DNA of 43,929 nucleotides from Desulfurellales bacterium (GCA_027045065.1 JALUBE010000171.1:1-43929), one strand, 5' to 3'; positions 26,439 to 36,779 are shown, counted from the stretch's first letter. Numbers and translations are program-made. The notes: generated by a model not told the origin, from the letters alone.

Positions 26439-27621
26439 CGTTTTAATAACGGTTCTTTTATTGATCTTTTTACCGTTTCTATTAATCAAAGCGACAACGA
26501 ACAAAAGGTACAGATATCACCTGTTGGATCGGTTCTTTCCCAAACCTATAAACAAAAGCAACTATTTCCTTATACATGCATCGAGTTTCGGAGAAATAAA
26601 AACCGTTCTCTCTCTTTTAAAAGAATTTGAAAAGAACCTGGATTCAGAAGCTGTGATTAGTGTTTTTACAGATACAGCACACATGCAGGTGAACAAAAGA
26701 GAGGCGTTTCTCATGCCCATAGATTTGGTATTTTTACACAAAAGGGTTCTGTCAACACCGACTAAATTGGCTGTCTTTTTTGAAACAGAAATCTGGCCAT
26801 CTTATATACATGCACTCAAAAAGATGAACACAAAAGTCATTCTCGTAAACGCACGTATGTCTCAAAAGAGCTTCAACGCCTACAAAAGGTTTGGTTTTCT
26901 ATTTAAACCCACAATCAAAAAATTTGACCTTATAATCGCAAAATCAAAAGCCGATGCAAAAAGGTACAAATACTTTAGCGACAACGTTATTGTGTGCGGA
27001 AACATAAAGATGTGCGTATTCGGCAAAAAGCAAAGAAAAAAGAGCTCCAAACAGGAATTCTATATTGAAACATACAAGCCCATAATGACGCTTGCAAGTT
27101 TTCACAAAGAGGAAATCAATGTTGTTTTAGAAACTGTGTCTAACTTTCTGGATAGGTACTTTATCGTTTTGGCCCCAAGGCACTTAGAAGATGTTCCACT
27201 GTTTGAAAGTTTTTTAAAGAAAAACAGCATAAATTACACGAAAAGGACAGAAAAGAAAAAGAGCAACTCCCTGTTGATTCTCGATACAATTGGAGAACTT
27301 GAGAAGATCTATACAATTTCTGATATCTCCATTGTAGGCGGTAGTTTCCATGAAAGCCTAAAAGGGCACAACCCAATGGAACCGGTTTTTTACAACAATA
27401 TAACAATCTGCGGACCGTATATGGAAAGCTTTGAAGAGGAGGTTAATCTATTAAAAAAACATGGTTTAATTCATCAAATTGACAACAAAAACTATATAGA
27501 TCAAATAAACTCGATTGCTTTGTCAAAAAAGCCCAAAAATTCCGATGACTTTTTCCAAGATTTATCATATATATTAAATTGCTATCTGATCCATACAAAC
27601 AACATGGACAGGAAAAATTAA
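26422..27621 (+). CDS. waaA: 3-deoxy-D-manno-octulosonic acid (Kdo) transferase
   Basis: A 399-residue GT30-family enzyme that adds Kdo to lipid IVA on the cytoplasmic face. An N-terminal membrane helix (MIIIYNVLITVLLLIFLPFL) is followed by HASSFGEIKTV, FFETEIWPSYI, LVNARMS and CGNIKM. The C-terminal half holds GGSFHESLKGHNPMEPV. All are diagnostic. How many Kdo units it adds cannot be read from sequence. The start overlaps msbA by 17 bases. It is the last gene of the long plus-strand run. Confidence 0.94.
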   Translation: MIIIYNVLITVLLLIFLPFLLIKATTNKRYRYHLLDRFFPKPINKSNYFLIHASSFGEIKTVLSLLKEFEKNLDSEAVISVFTDTAHMQVNKREAFLMPIDLVFLHKRVLSTPTKLAVFFETEIWPSYIHALKKMNTKVILVNARMSQKSFNAYKRFGFLFKPTIKKFDLIIAKSKADAKRYKYFSDNVIVCGNIKMCVFGKKQRKKSSKQEFYIETYKPIMTLASFHKEEINVVLETVSNFLDRYFIVLAPRHLEDVPLFESFLKKNSINYTKRTEKKKSNSLLILDTIGELEKIYTISDISIVGGSFHESLKGHNPMEPVFYNNITICGPYMESFEEEVNLLKKHGLIHQIDNKNYIDQINSIALSKKPKNSDDFFQDLSYILNCYLIHTNNMDRKN

Positions 27622-27639
27622 ACATCAAAAATTTTTTAC

Positions 27640-27667
27640 TTGCATTTGCAACAAATTTATGTAAAAT
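27640..27667 (+). promoter_or_regulatory. Possible promoter of the GC-rich intergenic RNA
   Basis: TTGCAT (27640-27645) and TAAAAT (27662-27667) are 16 bases apart. Transcription would begin near 27675, just before the GC-rich structured block. The -35 match is only moderate. Confidence 0.4.
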
Positions 27668-27674
27668 GCAATCA

Positions 27675-27778
27675 GAAAACAAGGTATCGCCTCACTCCCC
27701 CTTAGGTGGGGCCTCCCCCCTGTTCTCTCGCCCGAGAGAGCCCTGTTGAACACGGCGCCGCCGCGCGGCGCTTTTTTT
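27675..27778 (+). ncRNA. Candidate structured small RNA, family unknown
   Basis: About 100 bases between waaA and mfd are far richer in G+C than anything around them. From a possible promoter the transcript would contain a C-run/G-run helix (CCCCC at 27697, GGGG at 27708, CCCCCC from 27715). It would also contain a 7-bp hairpin TCTCTCG/CGAGAGA (27724-27739) and the short helix TGTT/AACA, and end in a strong terminator hairpin. I looked for tRNA, 4.5S/SRP, 6S and tmRNA signatures and found none. In AT-rich thermophile genomes, GC-rich intergenic blocks often mark structured RNAs. It could instead be only an elaborate terminator for waaA. Confidence 0.4.
27755..27778 (+). terminator. Rho-independent terminator after waaA
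   Basis: A perfect 7-bp GC stem GCGCCGC/GCGGCGC with loop CGC (27755-27771) is followed by seven Ts (27772-27778). It ends plus-strand transcription just where the convergent mfd gene ends; the Ts run into the mfd stop codon. Confidence 0.88.
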
Positions 27779-30700
27779 ATTTGGAGATCTTGGAAAATAT
27801 ACCGATCAAGTTGGCGTATATCTGCTTTAGACTCTTACCCAATAGCCCAAAAAACACCGTCGTCTGGGACAAAAATCTACCCTTATTTTCATTCACCACT
27901 TCAATCAGTTTATCCGTATCAATTAAAGCATCCACATAAAACTCGACTATGACACCCCGATTTGAAAGGGTTAACTTTTTAACGTAAGCACGCTTGGACA
28001 GCATCTTTAAATCAACAATCATGAACAAATTTTCAACAGTTGAAGGAATATCTCCAAACCTATCCTGGAATTCCCTCTTTAGCTGCTCCAACTCCTCGCG
28101 TGTCCTAACCTGAGATAACCTCTTGTATATTTCAACTTTCCCCTCGCTCTTAGCAAAATCATCAGGAACATATGCGTCAAAAGTGTGTTTTATTTCAACA
28201 TCGCGCTCAACGGGTTGGTTCTTCATCTCACGAACAGCCTCTTCAATCAATGACACGTACACATTGTAACCCAGAGATTTTATTTTTCCCGACTGATCCT
28301 TACCCAAGAGATTGCCGTAGCCACGCAGCTCCATATCCTTCAAAGCCAAGTTAAATCCCGAGCCCCTTTCAATAAATTCACTCATGTATTTCAACCGCTT
28401 TGCCGCATTTTCCGTCAATTTACCCTCATAGAGCAGATACGCATAAGAAACCCTATCACCCCTTCCTACCCTGCCCCTCAACTGGTAAAGATCCGACAAA
28501 CCAAACCTATCGGCGTTGTCAATAATTATCGTATCTACGGATTTAATATCCAAACCCGACTCGATTATCGATGTGGAAATCAAAATATCGATATCACCCT
28601 TATTAAAACTCTCGAAAACAGACTTTATCTTGCTCTTTGGCATTTTAGCGTGGACAATGGACTTTCTGGCAAAAGGGATTAGATTATCGAGTTCTTCCTT
28701 CACATTTTCAATATCATCGATAGAGTTGTGAACAAAATACACGCGGCCATTTCTCGACAATTCCCTTAAAATCGCATCCCTGATTATGTGGCTTTTCCTT
28801 TTTGATATGATTGTCTCTATGGGTTTTCTTTCAAGTGGCGGGGTTTTTATCACACTTATGTCCATTATGCCGTTTAAAGACATATTCAACGTTCTCGGTA
28901 TAGGCGTTGCTGACATATACAGCATATCTACGTTTGGATACTTTGACTTCAAATGCTCTTTAACCTTGACACCGAACCTATGTTCTTCATCAATAATAAC
29001 AAGTCCGAGGTTCTTGAATTCAATCTTGTCAGAATAAACGGAGTGCGTGGCAACCAAAATGTCTATTTCGCCGTTTTTCAAACCCTCAATGATGCTTTCC
29101 CTTTCTTTCTTTGTTGTAAGCCTATTCAAAAGGGCAATCTTTACAGGAAAATTGGCAAACCTCTCCTTAAGCGTCTTATAGTGCTGAAGCGATAACAACG
29201 TCGTTGGAACCATAAATACAGCCTGCCTAAAATTGAACACGCTTATCGCTATTGCCCTCATTGCGACCTCTGTTTTGCCAAAGGATACATCGCCACAAAC
29301 AAGTCTATCCATCGGCACATCCTTTGACATATCGCGCTTGATATCCTCTATAGCTTTAAGCTGATCGTACGTCTCATCGTACTCAAACATGGCCTCAAAC
29401 TCTTTTATCTCATACAGATCCACGTCATAAGGCTCTCTTTTCGCAAGTTGTCTCTTGGCATACGTATTTACAAGCTCCGTAAGTACCTTTTTAATGGATT
29501 TCTTAGCTAACTCCTGTGCTTTGAGCCATTTGTTGTTCCTCAAAGAACTCAAGGGTTCACTACCATGATACTCACTCAACAGCTCAGCATTGTATACGGG
29601 CAGGTAAATCTTATCCCCGCCTTCATACTCCAATTCAAAGTAATCCTCTTCGCTGTCATCGATTTTCATCCTCTTCAACCCTTTAAATAGTGCAATGCCG
29701 TAGCGTTTATGCACAACCCTATCGCCTATAGCAAACGAAACGTCTCTCTTTACCCTCTTTCTCGCTCTCGGTATGAAAACCTCTTTTTTGCCAAACAGAT
29801 CGGAAAACGTAACAACGGCAAATCTATTTTTCTTATCTAAGATACCGTCAAATAAATAACCGTCGGATAAATAGATACCGGGCGTGAACTCTAATGGATT
29901 ACCTTTTAACACTTTATAGACAATGTGCCTATCATCCAAAAACTTGGATACGTGCTCCACCCTTATGGAAGAACCGCAGGCAATCACAATCCTAAAGGAC
30001 TTGGACACCTCGATAATCTTTTTTATCTTTTCATCGATGGAATATGTATCGGGAAAGAGCTTCCCAATTTCAAACTGTTCATCCACATAATTGCACTGCT
30101 TCAAAAAAGACTCTATGTTTTCCTTCGTATTGAAAAGCCCCTCTTCCTTGTAAAACCCAATAAGCCTGTAGGCGGATTGTAGATCCTGCTCATCAACGAC
30201 CGTGTATTTCTTAAAGCCCTTTAGATCGTATCTGTCAATATAAGTCTTATCATTCAATAACACATAACCAAACTCATCATTACCATAAGGGTACTCCTTA
30301 GCTGGCAAGATTGTTGCCTCTTCAAGCTCTTGATAAGTCCTATAGTTTTCAAGGTAGAAAAGTCTAATATTGTCAATCTCTGTATCAAAAAACTCAATCC
30401 TCAACGGTTTCTCGTAAAACGGATCAAAAATATCGAATATATAGCCCCTTTTTGTAAACTCACCCACATCCTCAATGCTCTCCACACGATCGTAGTAGGC
30501 TTCCACAAGCCTTTTTGTCAGATCATCAAAATTCCACTCGTCACCCACCTTTATGTTAATCAATTTATCGATAAAGGCCTCTTCTTTAATAACGGGTTGC
30601 AGTAGGGCGCTTAAGTTCGTTATAAAAGCTACATTCTCATCTTCGTTCAATAGTCTATAAACGGATGTGAGTCTACCGGAAATTATATGCGATGCCGGTT

Positions 30701-30884
30701 TAATGGAAGAATGTGGCGGTATTTCGTATGAGTAAAAGGGACAAATATTGATACTTTTATCAAAAAGCCCCTTAAAGAACTCAACAGCAAGGGCAAGTTT
30801 ATCTATTTCAATATTGTCCTTTAAAACTATAAAACTTTTACCACCACTTTTTGCCAATTTATAGGCAAAGGCTGAAACGTTCAT
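27777..30884 (-). CDS. mfd: Transcription-repair coupling factor Mfd
   Basis: A 1035-residue SF2 translocase that removes RNA polymerase stalled at lesions and recruits UvrA. The UvrB-homology region is N-terminal. The RNA-polymerase-interacting domain (about 390-450) contains GDRVVHKRYGIALFKG and EYEGGDKIYLPVY. The motor has GDVSFGKTEVAMRA (Walker A, near 525), IIDEEHRFGV, MSATPIPRTL and QLRGRVGRGD, followed by a C-terminal TRCF regulatory domain. It is about 110 residues shorter than E. coli Mfd, mostly in the N-terminal half. It is the last gene of the rpiB operon, overlapping rlpA by 4 bases. Confidence 0.97.
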   Translation of the reverse strand: MNVSAFAYKLAKSGGKSFIVLKDNIEIDKLALAVEFFKGLFDKSINICPFYSYEIPPHSSIKPASHIISGRLTSVYRLLNEDENVAFITNLSALLQPVIKEEAFIDKLINIKVGDEWNFDDLTKRLVEAYYDRVESIEDVGEFTKRGYIFDIFDPFYEKPLRIEFFDTEIDNIRLFYLENYRTYQELEEATILPAKEYPYGNDEFGYVLLNDKTYIDRYDLKGFKKYTVVDEQDLQSAYRLIGFYKEEGLFNTKENIESFLKQCNYVDEQFEIGKLFPDTYSIDEKIKKIIEVSKSFRIVIACGSSIRVEHVSKFLDDRHIVYKVLKGNPLEFTPGIYLSDGYLFDGILDKKNRFAVVTFSDLFGKKEVFIPRARKRVKRDVSFAIGDRVVHKRYGIALFKGLKRMKIDDSEEDYFELEYEGGDKIYLPVYNAELLSEYHGSEPLSSLRNNKWLKAQELAKKSIKKVLTELVNTYAKRQLAKREPYDVDLYEIKEFEAMFEYDETYDQLKAIEDIKRDMSKDVPMDRLVCGDVSFGKTEVAMRAIAISVFNFRQAVFMVPTTLLSLQHYKTLKERFANFPVKIALLNRLTTKKERESIIEGLKNGEIDILVATHSVYSDKIEFKNLGLVIIDEEHRFGVKVKEHLKSKYPNVDMLYMSATPIPRTLNMSLNGIMDISVIKTPPLERKPIETIISKRKSHIIRDAILRELSRNGRVYFVHNSIDDIENVKEELDNLIPFARKSIVHAKMPKSKIKSVFESFNKGDIDILISTSIIESGLDIKSVDTIIIDNADRFGLSDLYQLRGRVGRGDRVSYAYLLYEGKLTENAAKRLKYMSEFIERGSGFNLALKDMELRGYGNLLGKDQSGKIKSLGYNVYVSLIEEAVREMKNQPVERDVEIKHTFDAYVPDDFAKSEGKVEIYKRLSQVRTREELEQLKREFQDRFGDIPSTVENLFMIVDLKMLSKRAYVKKLTLSNRGVIVEFYVDALIDTDKLIEVVNENKGRFLSQTTVFFGLLGKSLKQIYANLIGIFSKISK

Positions 30885-31645
30885 CTCTTGGATATAATAA
30901 ATGACGAGGTTATGGGATTAACGTATTTAGAAGCGTACTCAAGCGCTGCATCTTTGGTATCAAACGAACCCAAAAGAACCCTGTAGAACACATCGCCTCT
31001 GATGGTCTTTTTTTCTATGTATACGCCCTTAAAAAAACGCGAAAGCCTATCCCTCAGCTTAATTGCATTGTAAAGATTTCTAAAAGCCCCAAATTGTACA
31101 GCAAACTTTACGGCAACAGTTTGAGTATCAACACCGATGTTTGTATCTATATCGATATGTTCAAGTTCCTCCATACTCGGCTGCTGTATGGTGTTTGTTG
31201 TGTATGTATTCGATTGGGCATTATAGTTTTTCGCATTACCCAAAACAATTATTTTGACAGGCGCAGTACCTGTACCGATCATACCCAAATCCCTGGCCGC
31301 CGCATAGGATAGGTCAATTATCCTATTTTTAACAAACGGCCCTCTATCGTTTATCCTAACTATCGTAGATCTGCCATTGTTTAAATTTATCACCTTAACA
31401 ATGGTGTTAAAGGGCAGCGTTTTGCTTGCCGCCGTGTGTGCGTACATGTTGTATATCTCACCGTCCGCCGTTTTTTTACCGTGAAAATTTGGACCGTACC
31501 ACGATGCTATCCCCTCTTGGGTATAACCCGGCTGGACCGATTTCATCACAGGGTAGGGATAGTAACCCGTTTGGACAACATGCCTTAAGGAACACGAAGA
31601 CAAAAACAAGAGCAAAACAACAAACGGCAAAAGTCTCCTAATCAT
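30881..31645 (-). CDS. rlpA: RlpA-like septal lipoprotein with SPOR domain
   Basis: A 254-residue lipoprotein. The signal peptide ends in the lipobox LSSC (Cys18). The double-psi beta-barrel (about 44-135) has GIASWYGPNFHGKKTADGE, a His in the next segment, and RINDRGPF followed by IDLSYAAARDLGM, all diagnostic for RlpA. The C-terminal SPOR domain (about 178-254; FAVQFGAFRNLYNA) binds denuded glycan at the division site. In Pseudomonas RlpA is a lytic transglycosylase; the catalytic residues lie in the barrel region conserved here. It overlaps plsC by 8 bases and mfd by 4. Confidence 0.93.
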   Translation of the reverse strand: MIRRLLPFVVLLLFLSSCSLRHVVQTGYYPYPVMKSVQPGYTQEGIASWYGPNFHGKKTADGEIYNMYAHTAASKTLPFNTIVKVINLNNGRSTIVRINDRGPFVKNRIIDLSYAAARDLGMIGTGTAPVKIIVLGNAKNYNAQSNTYTTNTIQQPSMEELEHIDIDTNIGVDTQTVAVKFAVQFGAFRNLYNAIKLRDRLSRFFKGVYIEKKTIRGDVFYRVLLGSFDTKDAALEYASKYVNPITSSFIISKR

Positions 31646-32267
31646 AGATCAGCCCCATGACTTTTCTTTTTATTTCATCATCAGAAAGCAAAGAGGGATC
31701 AATGGGCTCAAAGATTTTAACATACACTTCACCCTCATTTAAAACTGTCTTATCCGGAGGCATAATCTTGTCCGTTCCACGGATTTTAACGGGGTATATG
31801 GGTAAATGCTTCTTCTTTGCCAAAAACACACCCCCCATGTGAAAGGCCTCTTTATTCCTTCGAGTGCCCTGTGGAAAGATAACAATCCCACCAGTCTCAG
31901 AGCTCTTTATGATCTTAAGGACGGCCCTTGCAGACTTTAGGTCGTCAAACCTATCCACAGCCACAGCATCGAGATCCCTTAGAGCATGACCAACAACAGG
32001 AATCCTAAACAACTCTTCCTTTGCAACCCATATAAGCCTCTTGTCGGAGCATTTGTAAAGAGCCGGTATATCAAAATAGCTCTCATGGTTAGCCAAGATT
32101 ATAAATTTGTCGTGTCTTAAACTTCCTTCACAGCGAATTTCAATACCAAACCTATCACAAATCTCTCGAACCCACTCTCTTACAACATCGTCCGTAATCT
32201 TTTCGTTCAAATAATAATACTTTACGGAAAGGCCAACTACGCCCAAAAATCTCAAGAAACCCTTCAT
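31638..32267 (-). CDS. plsC: 1-acyl-sn-glycerol-3-phosphate acyltransferase
   Basis: A 209-residue membrane-associated acyltransferase that makes phosphatidic acid. The H-x4-D catalytic motif is NHESYFD (His61, Asp66). VAVDR and FPQGTR (131-136) form the substrate-binding motifs, and PVKIRGTDKIMPP is motif IV. The length is a little short but complete. Other LPLAT substrates are possible. It overlaps the histidine kinase by 4 bases and rlpA by 8. Confidence 0.9.
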   Translation of the reverse strand: MKGFLRFLGVVGLSVKYYYLNEKITDDVVREWVREICDRFGIEIRCEGSLRHDKFIILANHESYFDIPALYKCSDKRLIWVAKEELFRIPVVGHALRDLDAVAVDRFDDLKSARAVLKIIKSSETGGIVIFPQGTRRNKEAFHMGGVFLAKKKHLPIYPVKIRGTDKIMPPDKTVLNEGEVYVKIFEPIDPSLLSDDEIKRKVMGLIYD

Positions 32268-33361
32268 AGAACAATTCTAAAGACCGTGCCATTATCAGAT
32301 GTTTTGACCTCTATCTTGCCATTTAACACATCAACGGCCTCTTTAACGATGGCAAGTCCTAAACCTGTGCCGTTCTTTTTGCTCGTATAAAACGGCTCAA
32401 ACACTCTATCCAAATCCTTTATGCCCTCGCCGTCGTCAACAACCTCAAAAACAACCCTTCTATTCTTATAAACCCTAAGCTCCACTGTGCTTTGAGCTGC
32501 ATCAAAGGCGTTGGACAAAACATTGACAAGTGCACTCTTCAAAAGGTTCTTATCACTTACAAACTCAAACCTTTCTATGTTCTCTTTGAACTCCACATCC
32601 CTAATTTGTGTCATAAGTTCAAGCTTTACTTCATCCACCAACTCTGAAGTATCTATTTTTTCGGGTGTGTAATTTATCGTCTTTGTAAAAAGCAGCGTAT
32701 TGTTTATGATATTGTTTATCCTTTTAATGCTAACCATGATATTTTCGACTATATCCTTCTTTGTCCCATCGTCTAAAAGGGGAACAAGCAGTTCTATACT
32801 TGCAAGGGGATTTTTTATGTCGTGGGCAATGGATGCTGCCATCTGGCCAATTATCGCAAGCTTCTCCCTTTTCGCACTCTCCTCTTTAAGCTTTTCAACC
32901 TGTGTTATATCGCTAAAAACGACAACTGCACCGCTCTCTTTGTCCTCTTCCAACACAAGAGAAGCCGATATGTCCAGAATTTTCTCTTCCCCCTTGATGT
33001 CGAGATTTACCTTCTTTCCACCTTTAAAAAACCCTACGATTCCATCAGCAGCGACATCCTTGATTTCTTCAATAGCAAATACCTCGCCAAAATGCTTGCC
33101 CTTAACATCGTCTTCCCTAACACCAAAAACCTGCGTTGCCTTTCTGTTAAATGTTGTGATTTTGCCTTCCAAATCAACGGCACAAACACCACTATCAATG
33201 CTCTTCAAAATATTTTCAAGGTACTTCCTGTTTCTCTCTAATTTCCCTTCCAATATCTCAAACTTTTTCTTTAGTTCGCTATAAGATTTTTCGAGCTTTT
33301 TACTGGTATTGAGAACGGTTTCAAACATGGTTTGCAGGCTTTTAAGCTTATCGTCCATCAT
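32264..33361 (-). CDS. Cytosolic PAS-domain sensor histidine kinase
   Basis: A 365-residue kinase with no membrane helix: an N-terminal coiled coil (about 5-50), one PAS domain (about 50-155), and a HisKA domain with the phosphoacceptor His180 in AASIAHDIKNPLAS. An HATPase domain follows, with the N-box NVLSNAFDAAQ and the G-boxes DDGEGI and GTGLGLAI. The architecture resembles NtrB/FlrB-type kinases that act on sigma54 activators, but no response regulator is adjacent, so the partner is elsewhere. It overlaps the TPR gene and plsC by 4 bases each. Its signal is unknown. Confidence 0.92.
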   Translation of the reverse strand: MMDDKLKSLQTMFETVLNTSKKLEKSYSELKKKFEILEGKLERNRKYLENILKSIDSGVCAVDLEGKITTFNRKATQVFGVREDDVKGKHFGEVFAIEEIKDVAADGIVGFFKGGKKVNLDIKGEEKILDISASLVLEEDKESGAVVVFSDITQVEKLKEESAKREKLAIIGQMAASIAHDIKNPLASIELLVPLLDDGTKKDIVENIMVSIKRINNIINNTLLFTKTINYTPEKIDTSELVDEVKLELMTQIRDVEFKENIERFEFVSDKNLLKSALVNVLSNAFDAAQSTVELRVYKNRRVVFEVVDDGEGIKDLDRVFEPFYTSKKNGTGLGLAIVKEAVDVLNGKIEVKTSDNGTVFRIVL

Positions 33362-35544
33362 GGTATTAAAGCCTCTAAAACTTTCAAAAACTCACTGTTC
33401 GGATAGTTACGCTTAAGCTCGCTAAAGTATTTCATTGCATTCTTCTTATCGTTTAGCTTAAAATAAGACATCGTTATATAGAAAAGCACCCTCTCTTTGT
33501 AGTCCAAGTTGTTTATCAGGTTCTTAAACGTCTCAATGGCGTTTTTGTAGCTACCCTTATTGTAAAGACACAGGCCCTCAAGGAATGTAACATCGTTTGA
33601 GTACATGGAGATCTTTATCTTTTTTAGCAAATCCATCGCCTTGTTAAACTCCTTCAGCTGTATCATCGCCTTTGCTATTCTCAAACGCAGGTAATCGTCC
33701 ATCAAGTTGTTCTTTACCTTCAGTGCGTTCTCATACAAGTTAATCGCCTTTTCGTAATCGCCGTTAAAGTAATTCACATCGCCAAAAATCATGTTTATGT
33801 AGTAAACGTATGGCTCAACCTTCTGCAAATTGTTAACAATGTCCAATGCCCTTAGGTTGTCGCCCATCTCAATAAAGAACTTTGCTATAACAGCCTGCCT
33901 GCACTCATCATCGGATATTAGATGCATGATCTTTTCAACCTCTCCCACCCTGTAAGAAAAGATCAATCCCCATGCAAGCCTGCACAGGTCGGCCTTCTTG
34001 GGTTTTAAGAGAACGGAGAGCTTAAATAGGCGTTCTATCTGATCCACAGATGGATTTGCATAAAAACGGTCAAGCAGTTTGTTTATACACTTTGCAGCAA
34101 TATCCTCTCCTTTTGCATTGTAATCGCTTTCTGGATACATCTTCTTAAGCTTTGCAAGGTATTTCAAAGCTCCATCACAATCCCCGTCTCTAAAGTTCTT
34201 GTTTGCATAAACGTAAAGCGCCAAAGATACAATCTCTGGGTCGTTTCTGTATTTAGCCATAATTTCATCAATGGTTTTCTTGTTTACTTCGCCTTTTTTG
34301 AGTTTTGCCTCATCCATCAGTTTCCTTGCTTCCCTCTTCAAAGAATCGTCTTTTGAGTATTTCAAAATGTACTTGCCTCTGTAGTTCAGATCGTCGAAAT
34401 CTCCCTTCTTGAGATCGCACTTCATCCTGTCTATATAAGAATGTTCCAAAACCCACTCATCATGCGTAGATTCCAAATAGTCAAAGACTTTGGAAGCCTC
34501 TTTAAAGTCCTCATACTTGCACAAGGCCACGCCAATATCACCCAATTCCCTATAGTACTTAACGGGATCAACGGCATTAAGCTTGTTTGACATGTAATAA
34601 TAGGCAAGCACTGTCTTTGCATAGAACTTTGCCCTATAAAAACACTCGGCGGCAAGAACCATGCTCAACGGATAATACGGATCGTCCTTTTGCACGTTCA
34701 AGAAGTGCTTAAGCGCTTCCCTACACCTGTTTTCCAGATAGTAGCTATACCCCAACATAAAAGACGCCTTATCCGCCCACTTCGTTCCCACATAATCGCG
34801 TATTATCCTGTTATAGATGTTCCGTGCGGCCATAAACATGTTTTTCTTCTCATAAATATCAGCTATGGAAAAAAGCGTCTGCGCAACGGCCGAGTTTCTT
34901 GGAGCAAGCTCTATGGCCCTGTTGTACGTTTTTATGGCAAGATCGTAGTTATTCATGTTTTTATAGCAATCACCCAACAAAAAATACGCACTGATAAAAA
35001 AAGGGCTATTGGGATATTTGGTCACAATTCTTTTAAAAAATGCCGCTGCAAGTTGGTAGTTCTTTATGTAAAATGCCCTTACGCCGCTAAAAAACAGCGT
35101 CTCATCATAGCTTGCTTTTGTCTTTTCGACAGGGGAAAACGTGTTTTCAGAGACATAAAAGGGTGTGGCAAGCATGTCCTTCGGCGGCGGTATTAGTTTT
35201 CTTTTTGCGCTCCCTGACACAACGGCTTGAGGAGTAGGCTTAACAACTATCACGCTGCCGTTTTTTTCAATTTTAGGGACAAAACCATTGTTGCACTCAA
35301 CTATGATCATTGACGAATTGTCGGCATTCTCAAGGTAGAAACTCTTAAAATACTGATCTTTCAGGTTATTATCAAAAAGCTCCTTTTTTAAAAGCTTACC
35401 AGGAAAATAAGCAACAAAATACCTACCTCTTGTATAGATTTGCGTGCTATTATCAACGCCTGAAATTCTAAAAAAAGAAACACCATTTCTCTTAAAGAAC
35501 GAAAGTTTGGCGCTATAGGCGTTTATGGAAAAAATCAAAATCAA
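33358..35544 (-). CDS. Exported tetratricopeptide-repeat protein
   Basis: A protein of at least 728 residues. After an N-terminal beta-rich, AMIN-like segment of about 100 residues there are many TPR-like repeats (for example [20 protein letters not shown], then [20 protein letters not shown]) up to the C-terminus. The TTG at 35544 overlaps the glyA stop as TTGA but would give only a 12-residue stub of signal peptide. In the same frame a CTG at 35571 follows AGAGGTG by 8 bases and gives a full signal peptide ([21 protein letters not shown]), so the true start is probably there. Repeated Tyr-Pro-Asn/Ser motifs recall YbgF/BamD-type periplasmic scaffolds. The function is unknown. Confidence 0.82.
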   Translation of the reverse strand: MILIFSINAYSAKLSFFKRNGVSFFRISGVDNSTQIYTRGRYFVAYFPGKLLKKELFDNNLKDQYFKSFYLENADNSSMIIVECNNGFVPKIEKNGSVIVVKPTPQAVVSGSAKRKLIPPPKDMLATPFYVSENTFSPVEKTKASYDETLFFSGVRAFYIKNYQLAAAFFKRIVTKYPNSPFFISAYFLLGDCYKNMNNYDLAIKTYNRAIELAPRNSAVAQTLFSIADIYEKKNMFMAARNIYNRIIRDYVGTKWADKASFMLGYSYYLENRCREALKHFLNVQKDDPYYPLSMVLAAECFYRAKFYAKTVLAYYYMSNKLNAVDPVKYYRELGDIGVALCKYEDFKEASKVFDYLESTHDEWVLEHSYIDRMKCDLKKGDFDDLNYRGKYILKYSKDDSLKREARKLMDEAKLKKGEVNKKTIDEIMAKYRNDPEIVSLALYVYANKNFRDGDCDGALKYLAKLKKMYPESDYNAKGEDIAAKCINKLLDRFYANPSVDQIERLFKLSVLLKPKKADLCRLAWGLIFSYRVGEVEKIMHLISDDECRQAVIAKFFIEMGDNLRALDIVNNLQKVEPYVYYINMIFGDVNYFNGDYEKAINLYENALKVKNNLMDDYLRLRIAKAMIQLKEFNKAMDLLKKIKISMYSNDVTFLEGLCLYNKGSYKNAIETFKNLINNLDYKERVLFYITMSYFKLNDKKNAMKYFSELKRNYPNSEFLKVLEALIP

Positions 35545-36779
35545 ACAGAGTAGAACATAAACTCTTCGCAGAGCTTTTTCACCTCTTCTCTAATTATTGC
35601 ATATTTTTTCTCATCACCAATGTTGTTCAGTGTTTCTGCTATAAATTCTCCAATCTTCTCCATCTCTTTCTCTTTCATGCCACGTGTGGTAACAGCAGGC
35701 GTGCCTATTCTTATTCCGCTTGTAACAAACGGGCTTTGAGTATCGCCAGGAATTGTATTCTTGTTGACCGTTATTCCAACCTTACCCAAAGCCTCTTCTG
35801 CTTCTTTACCCGTTATTTTCTTATCCGTCAAATCCACAAGCATCAAGTGGTTATCCGTTCCACCGCTCACAAGCTTAAATCCGCTCTCCATTAATACTTG
35901 CGCCAGTTTTTTCGCATTCTTAACAACCTGTTTTTGATACTCCTTAAACTCCTCGCTCATAGCCTCTTTAAAGCAAACGGCTTTGGCCGCAATTACATGC
36001 ATTAAAGGTCCACCCTGCATGCCAGGGAAAACCATCTTATCTATGGGTTTTGCAAAGAACTCCTTTGTCATGATCATACCACCGCGTGGGCCCCTTAATG
36101 TCTTGTGCGTGGTTGTCGTAACAAACTCGCAGTAAGGAACAGGGCTTGGATGCAAACCTGCAGCCACAAGACCTGCAATGTGCGCAATGTCGGCCATGAG
36201 ATAGGCATCAACACTATCAGCAATTTCCCTAAACTTCTTAAAATCAATAATTCGTGGATAGGCACTTGCTCCGCACACAATCAATCTCGGTTTAAACTCC
36301 TCAGCAATGGCTTGCACCTCATCGTAATCAATCAAACCCGTTTCTGGGTTAACACCATATCCAAAGCTTATGTAAAGTTTTCCAGAGAAACTTACACGAG
36401 CACCATGTGTCAAGTGTCCACCGTTAGATAAATCCATACCCAACAGCCTATCGCCGGGGTTCAAGGTGGCCATATAAACAGCCATATTGGCCTGAGAGCC
36501 TGAGTGCGGCTGAACATTTGCATGCTCAGCACCGAATAGCTTCTTAGCCCGCTCAATGGCTATATTCTCAACCACATCAACATATTCGCAGCCACCGTAA
36601 TACCTTTTGCCCGGATAACCTTCAGCGTATTTGTTCGTTAATATGGATCCTTGAGCCTCAAGCACGGCTTCAGACACCAAATTCTCGCTTGCTATAAGCT
36701 CAAGACCATACATCTGCCTCTTCTTTTCATTCTCAATGGCATTGTATATATCTGGGTCAAAATCCTTCAAAACGCTCAT
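35541..36779 (-). CDS. glyA: Serine hydroxymethyltransferase
   Basis: A 412-residue PLP enzyme that interconverts serine and glycine and supplies one-carbon units on tetrahydrofolate. [27 protein letters not shown] and QPHSGSQAN are present, as are [14 protein letters not shown] (Asp197, His200) and the PLP lysine Lys226 in [14 protein letters not shown]. The length is standard. It overlaps rpiB by 4 bases. L-serine dehydratase further right also consumes serine. Confidence 0.98.
   Translation of the reverse strand: MSVLKDFDPDIYNAIENEKKRQMYGLELIASENLVSEAVLEAQGSILTNKYAEGYPGKRYYGGCEYVDVVENIAIERAKKLFGAEHANVQPHSGSQANMAVYMATLNPGDRLLGMDLSNGGHLTHGARVSFSGKLYISFGYGVNPETGLIDYDEVQAIAEEFKPRLIVCGASAYPRIIDFKKFREIADSVDAYLMADIAHIAGLVAAGLHPSPVPYCEFVTTTTHKTLRGPRGGMIMTKEFFAKPIDKMVFPGMQGGPLMHVIAAKAVCFKEAMSEEFKEYQKQVVKNAKKLAQVLMESGFKLVSGGTDNHLMLVDLTDKKITGKEAEEALGKVGITVNKNTIPGDTQSPFVTSGIRIGTPAVTTRGMKEKEMEKIGEFIAETLNNIGDEKKYAIIREEVKKLCEEFMFYSV

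Noticed and set aside
27675-27778. 4.5S (SRP) RNA, 6S RNA or tmRNA in the GC-rich intergenic block
   Set aside because: The conserved SRP apical loop, the 6S open bubble with long closing stem, and the tRNA-like ends of tmRNA are all absent.
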